Positions 30,108-39,105 of a stretch of DNA of 50,388 bases are shown one piece after another. Numbering within the stretch: position 1 is the first letter of the stretch; each line of letters begins with the position of its first letter. The stretch is from an uncultured Candidatus Saccharibacteria bacterium (GTDB lineage Bacteria > Patescibacteriota > Saccharimonadia > Saccharimonadales > Saccharimonadaceae), in contig CALHKG010000004.1 in the NCBI GenBank assembly GCA_938033875.1, positions 1 through 50,388 on the forward strand. The letters run 5' to 3'. The notes below the pieces were generated by a model. It made no database searches, had not been told where the DNA came from, and saw nothing but the letters and a program-made list of their open reading frames with translations. The translations under genes were made by a program, and so were the position numbers.

Positions 30108-33017
30108 ATGAAATTCAAACACGGAACACGTCGTCGAGCTGCAGAATATGAGAAAGATTGGGTGCAGCGATGGAAAGAAGATGATACATTTAATAAGTCG
30201 GTCGCGCAGCGTCCTGCTGATAATTCTTGGGTTTTTTATGACGGTCCTCCGTTTTTGACAGGAACGCCACATCACGGACATTTGTTGGTTAGCACGGTGA
30301 AGGACACGATGGGACGATTTCACACGATGAAAGGTCAGCGAGTTGAGCGCCGTTGGGGTTGGGATTGTCACGGACTGCCGGCAGAGGTTTACGTCGAAAA
30401 AACGCTAGGCATTTCTAATAAAAAAGAGATTGGCACAAAAATTAGCGTTTCGGATTATGTCAAGGAATGTCGAGCGGCTATGGTGCGAACTGGCACCGAA
30501 TGGGAAGACACGATTGAGCGAATTGGTCGTTGGGTCGAGTTTAAGGGCGCTTATAAAACCATGGATAACAATTACATGGAATCTGTTTGGTGGGCGTTCA
30601 AGAGACTTTACGAAGAAGGCAAAATCTATGAAGGTGAAAAGATTTTGGTCTATTGCACAAAGGACGCAACACCGATTTCTAAGAGTGAAGTGGCTATGGA
30701 AAATAGTTATCAAATAGACACAGACCCAAGCTTATTCGTCTACTTTAAGCTGGAAGATGAAGATGAGTATTTGCTTGCGTGGACGACAACGCCGTGGACT
30801 TTGCCGGCAAATATGGTCTTGGCGGTAAATCAGGATGTCGATTATTCTTTGGTGGCGTATGGCGATAAAAAGTTTTACGTTGCAAGTGATCGTGTTGAGA
30901 AAGTCATGACGGATGAAAAGCACCAGCCGCTGGAATATTCAATTGTTAAGACGATTAAGGGTTCCGAATTGGTGGGTAAGCGATTTGAGCCGCTATTCGA
31001 AAATCGTGGGCCGGCTGCGCATAAGATTCTTCACGCCGATTTCGTGACGACTGATGATGGTACGGGAATTGTTCATATTGCGCCAGCTTACGGTGAGGAC
31101 GATTATGAATTGTGCCGAAAAAATGACGTTCCAGTATTGTCGTTGGTTGACGGTGATGGAAATTACACAGAAGGTAGATGGCTGGGTCGCAACATCTGGG
31201 AGGTGAATAAGGAAATAGCGAAGACTTTACTAGAAGAAGGTCGGGCGCTGAAAATTGAATATATTCGCCACGAATATCCTCATTGTCATCGATGTGGCAC
31301 GAAATTGATGTACCGTGCTCACCCAAGTTGGTTTATGGATATTCAGAGCCAGAAAAAGGAAATGTTGGAGGCGAACGAGCAGACAAGCTGGACGCCAGAC
31401 AATCTGAGGACTGGACGATTCCACAATATCATCGAGCAGGCGCCGGATTGGAATTTGAGCCGCGATCGTTACTGGGCAACACCAATTCCAGTGTGGAAGG
31501 GTGTGAAAAATGATGGCACGGAAGTGGTGAAGGTGATTGGTAGCTTTGCGGAATTTGAAGAAGTTACGGGCCGCAAGTTGGACGATTACCATTTGCCGCA
31601 AGTTATGGACGTTACGTTTGAGTGCGACGGCACAGAAATGCATCATATTGGTAAGGTTTTGGACTGTTGGTTTGAGTCTGGTTCGATGCCATTCGCTCAA
31701 TTCCATTATCCATTTGAGAACAAGGAAAAATTTGAAGCAAGTTTTCCTGCCGATTTCATCATTGAGGCGATTGACCAGACGCGCGGTTGGTTCTATAGCT
31801 TAACAGCGGTGAATGTGGCTTTGTTTGGTAAATCTCCGTGGAAGAACTTGATTTGTACTGGATTTATCAATGCCGCCGACGGTAAAAAAATGAGCAAGAA
31901 GCTGAAAAATTATACCGACCCGATGGAACTTATGAATAAGACTTCGGCCGATAGTTTCCGATTCTTGATGCTTTCAAGTCCACTAACAAATGGCGAAAAC
32001 TTTGCCTTGGCGGATAAGGACGTGATGGATGTAGCGCGTAAGCTTGGTATGATCTGGAATATGTACGACTTCTTCACGATGTACGCTGAAGTTGATGGCT
32101 GGGAGTTTAATGGCAATTTGTCAGATCCGCTTCACGATTTAACAAATCCGTTGGATATTTGGATTGTGTCGAGGTTGCATCAATTGATAACAGAGGTCGA
32201 GCGAGGTCTTGATAATTACAATCTACAGGACGCAACCAAGCCGATTTTGCCATTCTTAGACGATGCAAGTAACTGGTATGTCCGACGTAGTCGTCGTCGC
32301 TTCTGGAAATCTGAAGATGACGGTGATAAAAATGACGCTTACCGCACACTCCATTACGTTTTGGTGCGACTCAGTTATATGCTAGCGCCGTTTACGCCAT
32401 TCTTAGCGGAAGAATTGTATCATAATTTGACGGGCGATAACGAGTCGATTCATCTTAAAGATTGGTTGCCAGCTGGTGAAATAGATAATTCAATGCTTCG
32501 CGACATGAATGCACTGCGTACTGCGGTGAATGACGGCCTGTCGAAGCGCGCATCGGAGGGAATTAAGGTGCGTCAGCCGTTGGCATCTGTGAAACTTATC
32601 AACACTATTTCTCAAGATACGCCAGCGGAAGTTGTGCAGTTCTTGATTGATATCGCTAAAGATGAATTGAACGTGAAATCGGTTGAAATTGTTACAGATT
32701 CAGAGTCTGAGTCGGCGCAACCGAGTGTTGTTTATGACTTAACAATCACTCCTGAGCTAAAGCGCGAAGGTTTGATGCGTGAAATCGTTCGCCATGTCCA
32801 AAGCGCGCGCAAGCAAGCTGGTCTGCAGATAGATGATCGAATTGTATTGAGTATTTTTAGCGACGATTCTGAAATATCTCAAGCTATTGACGCTTTCGCC
32901 GATGTCATTAAATCTGAAACGCTCGCCGTGGAATTAAATTCTGCAGTTGATGAATCGGAAAAATATGACGCCAAAATCGAGGGCAAATTGGTAGAAATTT
33001 CCCTGAAAAAAGCTTAA
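30108..33017 (+). CDS. ileS: Isoleucyl-tRNA synthetase
   Basis: A 969-aa class I synthetase charging tRNA-Ile. The HIGH-type motif is in PPFLTGTPHHGHL (HHGH, residues about 45-57), the editing domain 'TTTPWTLPANMVLAVN' is near 225, and KMSKS reads KMSKKLKN near 595. The anticodon-binding domain and a C-terminal extension follow. The 'PPFLTGTPHHGH' version and absence of a C-terminal zinc finger suggest the eukaryote-like (type 2) IleRS, known in that group for mupirocin tolerance; this is inference. GGAAGGGA lies 8 nt before ATG. It is under the T-box leader with the GIY-YIG-type gene. Confidence 0.96.
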   Translation: MKFKHGTRRRAAEYEKDWVQRWKEDDTFNKSVAQRPADNSWVFYDGPPFLTGTPHHGHLLVSTVKDTMGRFHTMKGQRVERRWGWDCHGLPAEVYVEKTLGISNKKEIGTKISVSDYVKECRAAMVRTGTEWEDTIERIGRWVEFKGAYKTMDNNYMESVWWAFKRLYEEGKIYEGEKILVYCTKDATPISKSEVAMENSYQIDTDPSLFVYFKLEDEDEYLLAWTTTPWTLPANMVLAVNQDVDYSLVAYGDKKFYVASDRVEKVMTDEKHQPLEYSIVKTIKGSELVGKRFEPLFENRGPAAHKILHADFVTTDDGTGIVHIAPAYGEDDYELCRKNDVPVLSLVDGDGNYTEGRWLGRNIWEVNKEIAKTLLEEGRALKIEYIRHEYPHCHRCGTKLMYRAHPSWFMDIQSQKKEMLEANEQTSWTPDNLRTGRFHNIIEQAPDWNLSRDRYWATPIPVWKGVKNDGTEVVKVIGSFAEFEEVTGRKLDDYHLPQVMDVTFECDGTEMHHIGKVLDCWFESGSMPFAQFHYPFENKEKFEASFPADFIIEAIDQTRGWFYSLTAVNVALFGKSPWKNLICTGFINAADGKKMSKKLKNYTDPMELMNKTSADSFRFLMLSSPLTNGENFALADKDVMDVARKLGMIWNMYDFFTMYAEVDGWEFNGNLSDPLHDLTNPLDIWIVSRLHQLITEVERGLDNYNLQDATKPILPFLDDASNWYVRRSRRRFWKSEDDGDKNDAYRTLHYVLVRLSYMLAPFTPFLAEELYHNLTGDNESIHLKDWLPAGEIDNSMLRDMNALRTAVNDGLSKRASEGIKVRQPLASVKLINTISQDTPAEVVQFLIDIAKDELNVKSVEIVTDSESESAQPSVVYDLTITPELKREGLMREIVRHVQSARKQAGLQIDDRIVLSIFSDDSEISQAIDAFADVIKSETLAVELNSAVDESEKYDAKIEGKLVEISLKKA

Positions 33018-33041
33018 AAAACCAATTTATAACGTCTATGA

Positions 33042-33070
33042 TTGCAAAAGTCAAGGGCAGCTAGTATAAC
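33042..33070 (+). promoter_or_regulatory. Promoter of the LAETG surface protein
   Basis: TTGCAA (33042-33047), 17-nt spacer, TATAAC (33065-33070). +1 is about 33077, with a 28-nt leader carrying AAAGGA. Confidence 0.68.
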
Positions 33071-33104
33071 AAGTTCATAGCATAATAATTTGAAAGGATA
33101 AGCT

Positions 33105-33830
33105 ATGACTAACTTAATTAAGGTTGGAGCTATCGCTGCGTTGGCTACTGTTGGCGTAATATTCGGCAATGTAACCGCGTCTGCGCTAGAGACTACTCCG
33201 CCGGCTGCACCAAAAATAACAGTTTCCACCGCTCAATATAAGGGTGAGAAAAATACAATTAAGTTCGAAAGCGCTGCGAACGACCACTATCGATTCGTGC
33301 TAACGAGTGGCACAAATAAGATTCAATTGAAAGGTCCTATTCGTCAAGAATTGATGCAGGGTAGTGAGTTGTCAATTGAAGAATTAGTGAAGAAGTATTA
33401 CCCAAGTTTTGCCGACTCAATCCCATACGATACTCCTATTTCAATTGACACATACTGGTTTGACAAAGAAGGTAATTACGATAACTCATTACATCAAACT
33501 GTCGCATTGACTGTTGGCCGCAATCTGACAAAGGCTATAAAGTTGAATCAGACACGGGCAATATTGAAAAACCCAGAAAGCTTGACAGAGACTCCTGTCG
33601 CTCCAAATCCAGCAAATCCAGTAAATCCTGAAACTTCAACTGAATCGGAAAACGTTAATGTAGCGGCTACTCCAGTCCTAGTAGAATCAACCTCAGTTCC
33701 AGCTTCTCCACGCAAAGAAGCTAAGCCTACTGAGACTTTGGCTGAAACTGGCGTGAGTGTATACTCAGTTATTGCCGCTGCTATTACGGCAATTACTGCT
33801 GGTGGTGCTGCAATTATTAAGCGATCGTAA
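33105..33830 (+). CDS. LAETG-type cell-surface protein
   Basis: A 241-aa protein. Signal peptide at residues 1-27 ('VGAIAALATVGVIFG' ... 'ASA'). An ectodomain of about 120 residues ('ITVSTAQYKGEKNTIKFESAANDHYRFVLTSG', beta-rich) is followed by a Pro/Glu/Thr/Ser/Val stalk (residues about 165-215). Then come LAETG near 217-221, a hydrophobic helix and KRS. This is a sortase-type signal of the same LAxTG variant as the WxL-locus protein. No catalytic motif seen. Confidence 0.8.
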   Translation: MTNLIKVGAIAALATVGVIFGNVTASALETTPPAAPKITVSTAQYKGEKNTIKFESAANDHYRFVLTSGTNKIQLKGPIRQELMQGSELSIEELVKKYYPSFADSIPYDTPISIDTYWFDKEGNYDNSLHQTVALTVGRNLTKAIKLNQTRAILKNPESLTETPVAPNPANPVNPETSTESENVNVAATPVLVESTSVPASPRKEAKPTETLAETGVSVYSVIAAAITAITAGGAAIIKRS

Positions 33831-33862
33831 TTTTGTAGATTCTCATAAGAATTTCAGTAAAA

Positions 33863-33891
33863 AATATCCTCCTCTTCACGGGGAGGATATT
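33863..33891. terminator. Hairpin after the LAETG gene (probable terminator)
   Basis: AATATCCTCC (33863-33872) pairs with GGAGGATATT (33882-33891). On the minus strand it is followed by TTTTTTA; on the plus strand only by TCTATT. Strong hairpin, imperfect U-tract on the plus side. Confidence 0.6.
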
Positions 33892-33894
33892 CTA

Positions 33895-33923
33895 TTGACT
33901 TTTAATTGTACTTATGCTAATAT
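33895..33923 (+). promoter_or_regulatory. Promoter of the 62-aa small gene
   Basis: TTGACT (33895-33900), 17-nt spacer, extended -10 TGC-TAATAT (33915-33923). +1 is about 33930. Confidence 0.68.
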
Positions 33924-33954
33924 ATAATTATTAATTGATAAAAATAAAAAAGTT

Positions 33955-34143
33955 ATGCAAAATTTATTCAATAAATTATTTGGTAGTAAAATAGGGTTTT
34001 CGCCAATCGATCCGCTGGCGGATGGACTTGCTGAAGAAATTATTAAAGAGCAGCGGGAGCCGCAGGCGATTCGTCTGGATGCCGACGATATAGAGGATAT
34101 TCGCAAGTTTTGGTCTCGTGCGGATGGCGATTTTGACAGATAA
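33955..34143 (+). CDS. Small acidic hypothetical protein
   Basis: A 62-aa protein, unknown. An amphipathic N-terminus (MQNLFNKLFGSKIGF) is followed by an acidic half rich in Asp/Glu ('IRLDADDIEDIRKFWSRADGDFD'). No membrane segment. A good promoter lies 32 nt upstream, but the A-rich leader has no clear Shine-Dalgarno. The next gene starts 17 nt downstream with its own -10 box. Confidence 0.6.
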   Translation: MQNLFNKLFGSKIGFSPIDPLADGLAEEIIKEQREPQAIRLDADDIEDIRKFWSRADGDFDR

Positions 34144-34148
34144 TAGTG

Positions 34149-34154
34149 TATAAT
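34149..34154 (+). promoter_or_regulatory. -10 box of the Tim44-like gene (leaderless)
   Basis: TATAAT (34149-34154); +1 is 34161, the A of ATG. A TTGACA at 34133-34138 is too close (10 nt) to be its -35. Confidence 0.55.
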
Positions 34155-34160
34155 TAGCTC

Positions 34161-35510
34161 ATGTTAATTGAGTCTTTAATATTTTTTGCTCGAGCCGGCG
34201 GAGGAGGATCGGGCTCTTCTGGGGGGTCCTTAATTTTGATGCTACCCGCAGCTGTATCGGGCGGTATGGCAGGCTTTGTAAAAAGGAAGACTAGATCAAA
34301 AATAGCAGGCTTCTTGATGGGTGTTGCTGTTGGACTAGTTTTTAGTTTGTTGTATTTAGCCGATTTAATGTGGTTCATATATGCAGTTATTTCTACTTTC
34401 GTGGGGGCTGCTATCTCTGTATTTGTCGATAAGCTCAAATTATTTCGCCAAAATAGTGAGGCGGCTACGAATACAGTTCGCCAAGCCTCCTCTGCCGATT
34501 CGTTATGGCAGCCAGATAGCATTACTAATTATGCCAAGCAAGTTTTTGAGAGGTTTCAGTATGATTGGAGTAACTTAGACTATGAGTCAATTCGTAAGTA
34601 CACGACACAGAGATATTCAAATCACATTGGACTAGTGATGCAGGCTTTACGTCAAATGGGTCGTAGGAATATCGTCGATAACGTGCGGATAAATGAGGCT
34701 ATTTTTGCTGACGCACATGACGATGCTAATAATCAAAGCGATCGGGTGAGCGTAGCATTTCTGGCGGAAGCAGATGATAGACTAGAGGAGGTTGCTACAG
34801 GTAAGAAAATCCGAAACACTAACGAAGAGGTTGCAGAGAAGTGGAATTTCGTTCGTGAAGGTAATGAATGGAAATTAGATGGTATAAATCAGCCAACTGA
34901 GGACATTAATACATTAGTTGGCTCGCTGAATAAGTTTGCTAAGGACAATGGCATGTATTTTAGCCTGGATTGGGGTAGGCTGCTTCTTCCGAAGGGTGGT
35001 AATCTATTTTTGCCGCGCTATTTTAACTCTGCTGACGTGAATAATCACGTTATTGGTATTTGGGATGGTGGTATTCTTGTTCAGCTTTATACTTGTGTGC
35101 TTAAAAACGGCAATGGATTTACAGATGAAGGTAAAAATAAGGATGAAGTTAATTATCTTATTGGTCAGATTATGCTGCCTAAATCTTACGGCGGAATTTT
35201 GATTGACAGGGATGATAATAGCATTTTTAGGAAGCGTGTGATAGCTCCGTTTGGCTACAAAAAAGTCAAAATGGAGTGGGGTGATTTTAATAAACGCTAT
35301 ACCATTTTTGCCACAAACGAAGATCAGGCGGCGAGCTTTGAGCTATTAAATCCGAGTTTTATGGCGTGGCTGTATGACCAGGATATAAAAGCTAATATTG
35401 AAGTGATGGATAATATAGTTATTCTATATGCCCGGGTTTCTTCTGATGAAAAACGCTATGCAGAAATGTTGGAGATTTTAAGAAGGGCTCACAAAGAGCT
35501 GAAAATGTAG
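34161..35510 (+). CDS. Tim44-like domain membrane protein
   Basis: A 449-aa protein. N-terminus 'MLIESLIFFARAGGGGSGSSGG', then two hydrophobic helices (residues about 25-45 and 50-95). Residues about 120-255 match a Tim44-like/mL45 fold ('AKQVFERFQYDWSNLDYESIRKYTTQRYSNHI' ... 'VAEKWNFVREGNEWKLDGINQ'). The remaining 190 residues form a second domain, not recognised. In bacteria, Tim44-like proteins are often membrane-bound, with unclear roles. Leaderless start. It ends 8 nt before galU, which has its own ribosome site. Confidence 0.78.
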   Translation: MLIESLIFFARAGGGGSGSSGGSLILMLPAAVSGGMAGFVKRKTRSKIAGFLMGVAVGLVFSLLYLADLMWFIYAVISTFVGAAISVFVDKLKLFRQNSEAATNTVRQASSADSLWQPDSITNYAKQVFERFQYDWSNLDYESIRKYTTQRYSNHIGLVMQALRQMGRRNIVDNVRINEAIFADAHDDANNQSDRVSVAFLAEADDRLEEVATGKKIRNTNEEVAEKWNFVREGNEWKLDGINQPTEDINTLVGSLNKFAKDNGMYFSLDWGRLLLPKGGNLFLPRYFNSADVNNHVIGIWDGGILVQLYTCVLKNGNGFTDEGKNKDEVNYLIGQIMLPKSYGGILIDRDDNSIFRKRVIAPFGYKKVKMEWGDFNKRYTIFATNEDQAASFELLNPSFMAWLYDQDIKANIEVMDNIVILYARVSSDEKRYAEMLEILRRAHKELKM

Positions 35511-35518
35511 GAGGTGTT

Positions 35519-36346
35519 ATGATTACTAAAGCTATTATTCCGGTTGCGGGCTGGGGCACGCGAATGTTGCCGATTACCAAATCTATTGAAAAATGTATGC
35601 TGCCGGTCGGTACGAGGCCGGTGATTGATTATATTGTGCAAGACGTTGTGCGCGCTGGCGTGAAGGATATTTACTTTGTGGTTGGTGAACAAAGCACTCA
35701 AGTGCAAAGCTATTATCGATCGAACATTCAATTGAACGATTATCTGCGTCGAGCGGGCAAGCAGGATAAGCTTCCTCTGGTGGCGCCACTTCGCGACGTC
35801 CGAATACATTTTTTAACTCAGCCGGGAACTGGTGGTTACGGCACAAGCATTCCAGTTGGTTTGGCGAGTGAATTCATCGAACAGGGCGAGTCGGCCTTTG
35901 TGATTATGGGCGATCAATTCTTTTGGCGTGACGACGGCGGCTCAAACGCGGCAGATTTGGCGGAGTTGGTGAAATCGCGTGGATTGTCAGCTGGACTATT
36001 GGGAAACCCTGTCGAAGAGGAATTTATTCCACAAACAGGAATTATTGAAACTGACGATCAGGGCAATTTTGTGCGAATAATTGAAAAGCCAAAATTGGAA
36101 GAAGCCCCAAGTAACCTCAGCAATTCAAGCTTTTACGTACTGAACAAAGAGATTTTTGAGTTGGCGCGAACCTTGCCAGCAAACCCTAAGAGAGGCGAGT
36201 TTGAGTTAACGGACGCGATTAATGCGTATATCGATGGCGGCGGCGTGATTGTCGTTGGTGAGGCTAAGGGCGAATATATGGAATGTGGCTCACCGAGTGG
36301 TTGGTTGAAGGCGAATAACGCTATGGCGAAAAACGCTACTTGCTAA
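35519..36346 (+). CDS. galU: UTP-glucose-1-phosphate uridylyltransferase
   Basis: A 275-aa nucleotidyltransferase making UDP-glucose from UTP and glucose-1-P for cell-surface glycans. Signature 'IIPVAGWGTRMLPITKSIEKCMLPV' holds the GxGTRxLPxTK loop, 'FVIMGDQFF' carries the metal-binding Asp, and 'IEKP' is in the second half. The 'K-x-MLP' segment has Cys in place of Glu. AGGAGG lies 5 nt before ATG. Close to the upstream Tim44-like gene, perhaps co-transcribed. Confidence 0.93.
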   Translation: MITKAIIPVAGWGTRMLPITKSIEKCMLPVGTRPVIDYIVQDVVRAGVKDIYFVVGEQSTQVQSYYRSNIQLNDYLRRAGKQDKLPLVAPLRDVRIHFLTQPGTGGYGTSIPVGLASEFIEQGESAFVIMGDQFFWRDDGGSNAADLAELVKSRGLSAGLLGNPVEEEFIPQTGIIETDDQGNFVRIIEKPKLEEAPSNLSNSSFYVLNKEIFELARTLPANPKRGEFELTDAINAYIDGGGVIVVGEAKGEYMECGSPSGWLKANNAMAKNATC

Positions 36347-36352
36347 CTGTAC

Positions 36353-36381
36353 TTGATTTTATTGCTAGTTTTTGATAGAAT
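36353..36381 (+). promoter_or_regulatory. Promoter of rplU
   Basis: TTGATT (36353-36358), 17-nt spacer, extended -10 TGA-TAGAAT (36373-36381). +1 is about 36388, with a 28-nt leader carrying AAGGA. Confidence 0.72.
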
Positions 36382-36415
36382 TATTAGAGTTAATTCATAA
36401 TAATTAAGGAACGAA

Positions 36416-36721
36416 ATGAAAGCAGTCGTAAAAATCTCTGGCAAACAATATCTTGTCAGCGAAAAAGAGTCCCTCTTGGTGGATCTCCTCCCTGAAGGCA
36501 CAAAAGAACTCACTCTCGACGCACTTTTAGTGATTGATGGTGATAAAATCAAGGTTGGTACGCCAACCGTAAAAGGCTCTAGCGTTAAGGCTAAGGTCGT
36601 AGAAGCGGAAGTTAAGGGCGATAAGCTTCGCGTTATCCGCTACAAGAGTAAGAAGCGCGTACATAAAGAAACTGGTCATCGCCAGAAGTACACGAAGATT
36701 GAAATTACGTCAATTAAATAA
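36416..36721 (+). CDS. rplU: 50S ribosomal protein bL21
   Basis: A 101-aa protein of normal bL21 length. 'MKAVVKISGKQYLVSEKESLLVDLL' starts the beta-barrel, and the C-terminal signature 'IRYKSKKRVHKETGHRQKYTKIEI' is intact. In most bacteria rplU is followed by rpmA (bL27); here a terminator follows at once, and no rpmA is seen in the window. Confidence 0.96.
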   Translation: MKAVVKISGKQYLVSEKESLLVDLLPEGTKELTLDALLVIDGDKIKVGTPTVKGSSVKAKVVEAEVKGDKLRVIRYKSKKRVHKETGHRQKYTKIEITSIK

Positions 36722-36730
36722 TCTAAAGAG

Positions 36731-36758
36731 CCGCTTTCGTAAAGGAAGCGGTTTTTTT
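36731..36758 (+). terminator. Terminator of rplU
   Basis: CCGCTTTC (36731-36738) pairs with GGAAGCGG (36744-36751), 5-nt loop, then TTTTTTT. Confidence 0.93.
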
Positions 36759-36784
36759 GATGTCTGTTATTTATGTTCTGCTCA

Positions 36785-36793
36785 TGCTATAAT
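36785..36793 (+). promoter_or_regulatory. Extended -10 promoter of parAB
   Basis: TGC-TATAAT (36785-36793). +1 is about 36800, with an 18-nt leader carrying AAGGGG. Confidence 0.68.
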
Positions 36794-36817
36794 TAAGGCA
36801 GGTAAAAAGGGGAACGA

Positions 36818-37582
36818 ATGACAAAAATCATTGCGGTGACAAATCAAAAAGGTGGCGTTGGTAAAACAACGACTTCAATTAACGTGGCATATTTTTTGGC
36901 AAAAGCTGGCAAGAAAACATTGTTGGTGGATTTTGATCCGCAGGGCAATGCTACCAGTGGACTTGGGATAGATAAGCAGAATTTGGGCGCAACAATATCA
37001 GAGGTGGTTATGCGGCAAATTGACCTAGCGAATATCATATTGCCGACGGAATATAAAAACTTATCAATCGCTCCAGCTACACCTCATTTGGCGAATACGG
37101 AAGTGGAATTGGCACAGGCGCAGGGAAGGTTTGTTCGCTTGCGAGAGGCTTTGCAGAAGGCGACAGATTACGACTATATTATTATTGATAGTCCGCCGAG
37201 CTTGAGTTTGTTGACGGTCAACGGTATGATTGCTGCTAATTATGTACTGCTTCCGGTTCAGGCGGAATTTTACGCATTGGAAGGATTGGGGCAGCTTTTG
37301 GAAAGTATGAAATTGATAAAGAAGGGGCTTAATCCACCTCTGGAATTATTGGGCGTTTTATTGACGATGATGGACTCCAGGACGACTTTGTCTGGTCAAG
37401 TTCACGCTGAGGTTAAAAAATATTTCCCAGATAAGATTTTTAAGAATAGCATTCCGAGAAACATTCGCTTGGCTGAAGCCCCTAGTCATGGCGCGCCAGT
37501 TGGTGCATATGATCGTTTTTCAAAAGGTTCTCGGGCTTATAAGGCGCTAACGAAAGAAATTATAGAGAGGGTGGAACGATGA
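36818..37582 (+). CDS. parA: Chromosome-partitioning ATPase ParA (Soj)
   Basis: A 254-aa deviant-Walker ATPase. 'VTNQKGGVGKTTTSINVA' (residues 6-23) holds the KGGxGKTT motif, 'LLVDFDPQGNATSGLG' is Walker A' region, and 'DYIIIDSPPSLSLLT' is Walker B. Short, without an N-terminal HTH, so the chromosomal Soj-type. It drives movement of ParB-parS complexes. ATGA overlap with parB. Leadered, with AAGGGG before ATG. Confidence 0.96.
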   Translation: MTKIIAVTNQKGGVGKTTTSINVAYFLAKAGKKTLLVDFDPQGNATSGLGIDKQNLGATISEVVMRQIDLANIILPTEYKNLSIAPATPHLANTEVELAQAQGRFVRLREALQKATDYDYIIIDSPPSLSLLTVNGMIAANYVLLPVQAEFYALEGLGQLLESMKLIKKGLNPPLELLGVLLTMMDSRTTLSGQVHAEVKKYFPDKIFKNSIPRNIRLAEAPSHGAPVGAYDRFSKGSRAYKALTKEIIERVER

Positions 37583-38457
37583 AAAAAGGTTTAGGCAGAG
37601 GTTTTGGGTCATTGATTCCAACCAATTTGATTGATGAAACGTTTGATCCAACCGCACAACAGGATGTGAAAGTTTCTCATTTGAGGGATATTGCTATTGA
37701 CCAAGTCGTCCCAGATCCAGATCAGCCGCGTCGCTTTTTTGATGAAAATGCTTTGAATGAGTTGACGGAATCGGTGCGCGAGCATGGCGTAGTTCAGCCG
37801 ATTGTTGTGACGCCAAAAGGCGATAAGTATCTGATCGTAGCGGGCGAGCGACGTTGGCGTGCGGCTAATAGGGCGAATTTAACAGAGGTGCCGTGTATCG
37901 TCAGGAGTATGAGCGATCAAAATCGCCTGGAGACTTCTTTGATTGAAAACTTGCAGAGACATGATTTGAATGCGCTTGAAACTGCGACTGCTTATCAGAA
38001 ATTGCGCGACCAATTCAATATGACGCTGGAAGAAATTGGCAAGCGTTTGGGTGGCAAATCTATAAGCGCGGTCAGTAATACGTTGAGGCTACTGAAATTA
38101 CCGAAGTCCGTGCAGCAGGCGTTGTTTGAGGGGCGATTAAATGAAGGGCAGGCAAGACCTCTAATCGGTTTGCCTGATGACGCCGCGGAAGATATTATGG
38201 AGCGGGCTATTCGCGAGGAGTGGTCAGCGCGACGGATTGAGCAAGTTGTTACTTTGTGGAAGCAGGCGAAGGCTAGTCCAATCGAGAATAAACGACGTCC
38301 AGCAGATATTCCTCACGCAGATGCTGTTGAAAGTCTTTCAAAGCGATTCGGCACAGGGGTGAAAATCCGTACAAACGGTCGTGGAGCCGGCCAGATTAGT
38401 ATCAAGTTTAAAGATAATCTTGAATTTGAACGGATAAGAGAATTGCTCGAAAAATAA
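37579..38457 (+). CDS. parB: Chromosome-partitioning protein ParB (Spo0J)
   Basis: A 292-aa protein. The N-terminus 'KKGLGRGFGSLIP' is typical. The CTPase domain shows 'VVPDPDQPRRFFDE', 'GVVQPIVVTP' and 'GERRWRAANRA' (GERRxRA CTP-binding). An HTH domain for parS lies at about 140-200, and the C-terminal dimerisation part extends to the end. No exact TGTTTCACGTGAAACA parS was noticed in this window. Translation is coupled to parA by the ATGA overlap. It is convergent with lepB, with a 6-nt gap. Confidence 0.96.
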   Translation: MKKGLGRGFGSLIPTNLIDETFDPTAQQDVKVSHLRDIAIDQVVPDPDQPRRFFDENALNELTESVREHGVVQPIVVTPKGDKYLIVAGERRWRAANRANLTEVPCIVRSMSDQNRLETSLIENLQRHDLNALETATAYQKLRDQFNMTLEEIGKRLGGKSISAVSNTLRLLKLPKSVQQALFEGRLNEGQARPLIGLPDDAAEDIMERAIREEWSARRIEQVVTLWKQAKASPIENKRRPADIPHADAVESLSKRFGTGVKIRTNGRGAGQISIKFKDNLEFERIRELLEK

Positions 38458-38463
38458 TTTTTA

Positions 38464-39069
38464 TTAGAACGAGCGAATTTTATTGAATGGAAATATTCGT
38501 AGGCTAACTGGCCCAACGATGTCATAAAGGGGGATCGGTCCCATGCAGTTTCGAGAGTCGCAAGAATAGCTTCCTTGGCGGTGATCGCCCATAACGAATA
38601 TTGTGCCTTCTGGTACGGTCGTGTCGACATCTCCAGATGTAGGCTGTCCTGGCTCATTTTTATTGACTGAGGTGTCAGGGTTAAATCCGTCGGGGTTCTC
38701 CGTATTGTAAACAGTTACGGTGCCGTTTTTTACAGTAACTCGTTCACCAGCAAAGGCAATTACACGCTTAACAATATATTCATCTTTGCCTGTTGAGGCG
38801 TTAAAATTCGGATTCTTAAACACAATTACTTGTCCGCGTTGTGGAATATAATTTTTATTTTGTAATTTTGAAGCAGTGACGGGCAATCGATTGACGATCA
38901 GGCGATCACCGGTGTACATCGTCGTTTCCATACTGGCGCCTTCAACATTGAAAGTTTGAAATACAAAAGTGTTCAATAAAAGTGTACCAATCACCACGCC
39001 AACAACGAAAATGACCATTCCCAGGCCATCTTGTAATTTCGGATGACGATCCATAAAAGTAGCGTCCAT
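38464..39069 (-). CDS. lepB: Signal peptidase I
   Basis: A 201-aa membrane serine protease that cleaves Sec/Tat signal peptides. The start at 39069 (MDATFMDRH) lies 1 nt from the predicted +1; the longer frame to 39159 runs into the divergent gene. One N-terminal membrane helix (VIFVVGVVIGTLLL) is followed by the catalytic Ser in 'VEGASMETTMYTGDRL', the catalytic Lys in 'YIVKRVIAFAGE' and the box E 'VMGDHRQGSYSCDSR' (usual GDNxxxSxDSR). It processes the many secreted proteins seen here. Confidence 0.95.
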   Translation of the reverse strand: MDATFMDRHPKLQDGLGMVIFVVGVVIGTLLLNTFVFQTFNVEGASMETTMYTGDRLIVNRLPVTASKLQNKNYIPQRGQVIVFKNPNFNASTGKDEYIVKRVIAFAGERVTVKNGTVTVYNTENPDGFNPDTSVNKNEPGQPTSGDVDTTVPEGTIFVMGDHRQGSYSCDSRNCMGPIPLYDIVGPVSLRIFPFNKIRSF

Positions 39070-39076
39070 TGTTTCA

Positions 39077-39105
39077 ATTATAAGCGTTTTGTGTGTTATA
39101 ATCAA
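39077..39105. promoter_or_regulatory. Overlapping divergent promoters, lepB and LCP gene
   Basis: Minus strand: TTGATT (39105 to 39100), 17-nt spacer, TATAAT (39082 to 39077), +1 39070. Plus strand: extended -10 TGT-TATAAT (39094-39102), +1 39109. The plus -10 overlaps the minus -35, so only 41 bp hold both promoters. Confidence 0.75.

Noticed and set aside
34133..34138. TTGACA as the -35 of the Tim44-like gene
   Set aside because: Only 10 nt separate it from the TATAAT at 34149, too short for a normal promoter.
36818..38457. Plasmid-type partition locus
   Set aside because: ParA is of the short Soj type and ParB of the Spo0J type, surrounded by chromosomal housekeeping genes; no replication initiator nearby.
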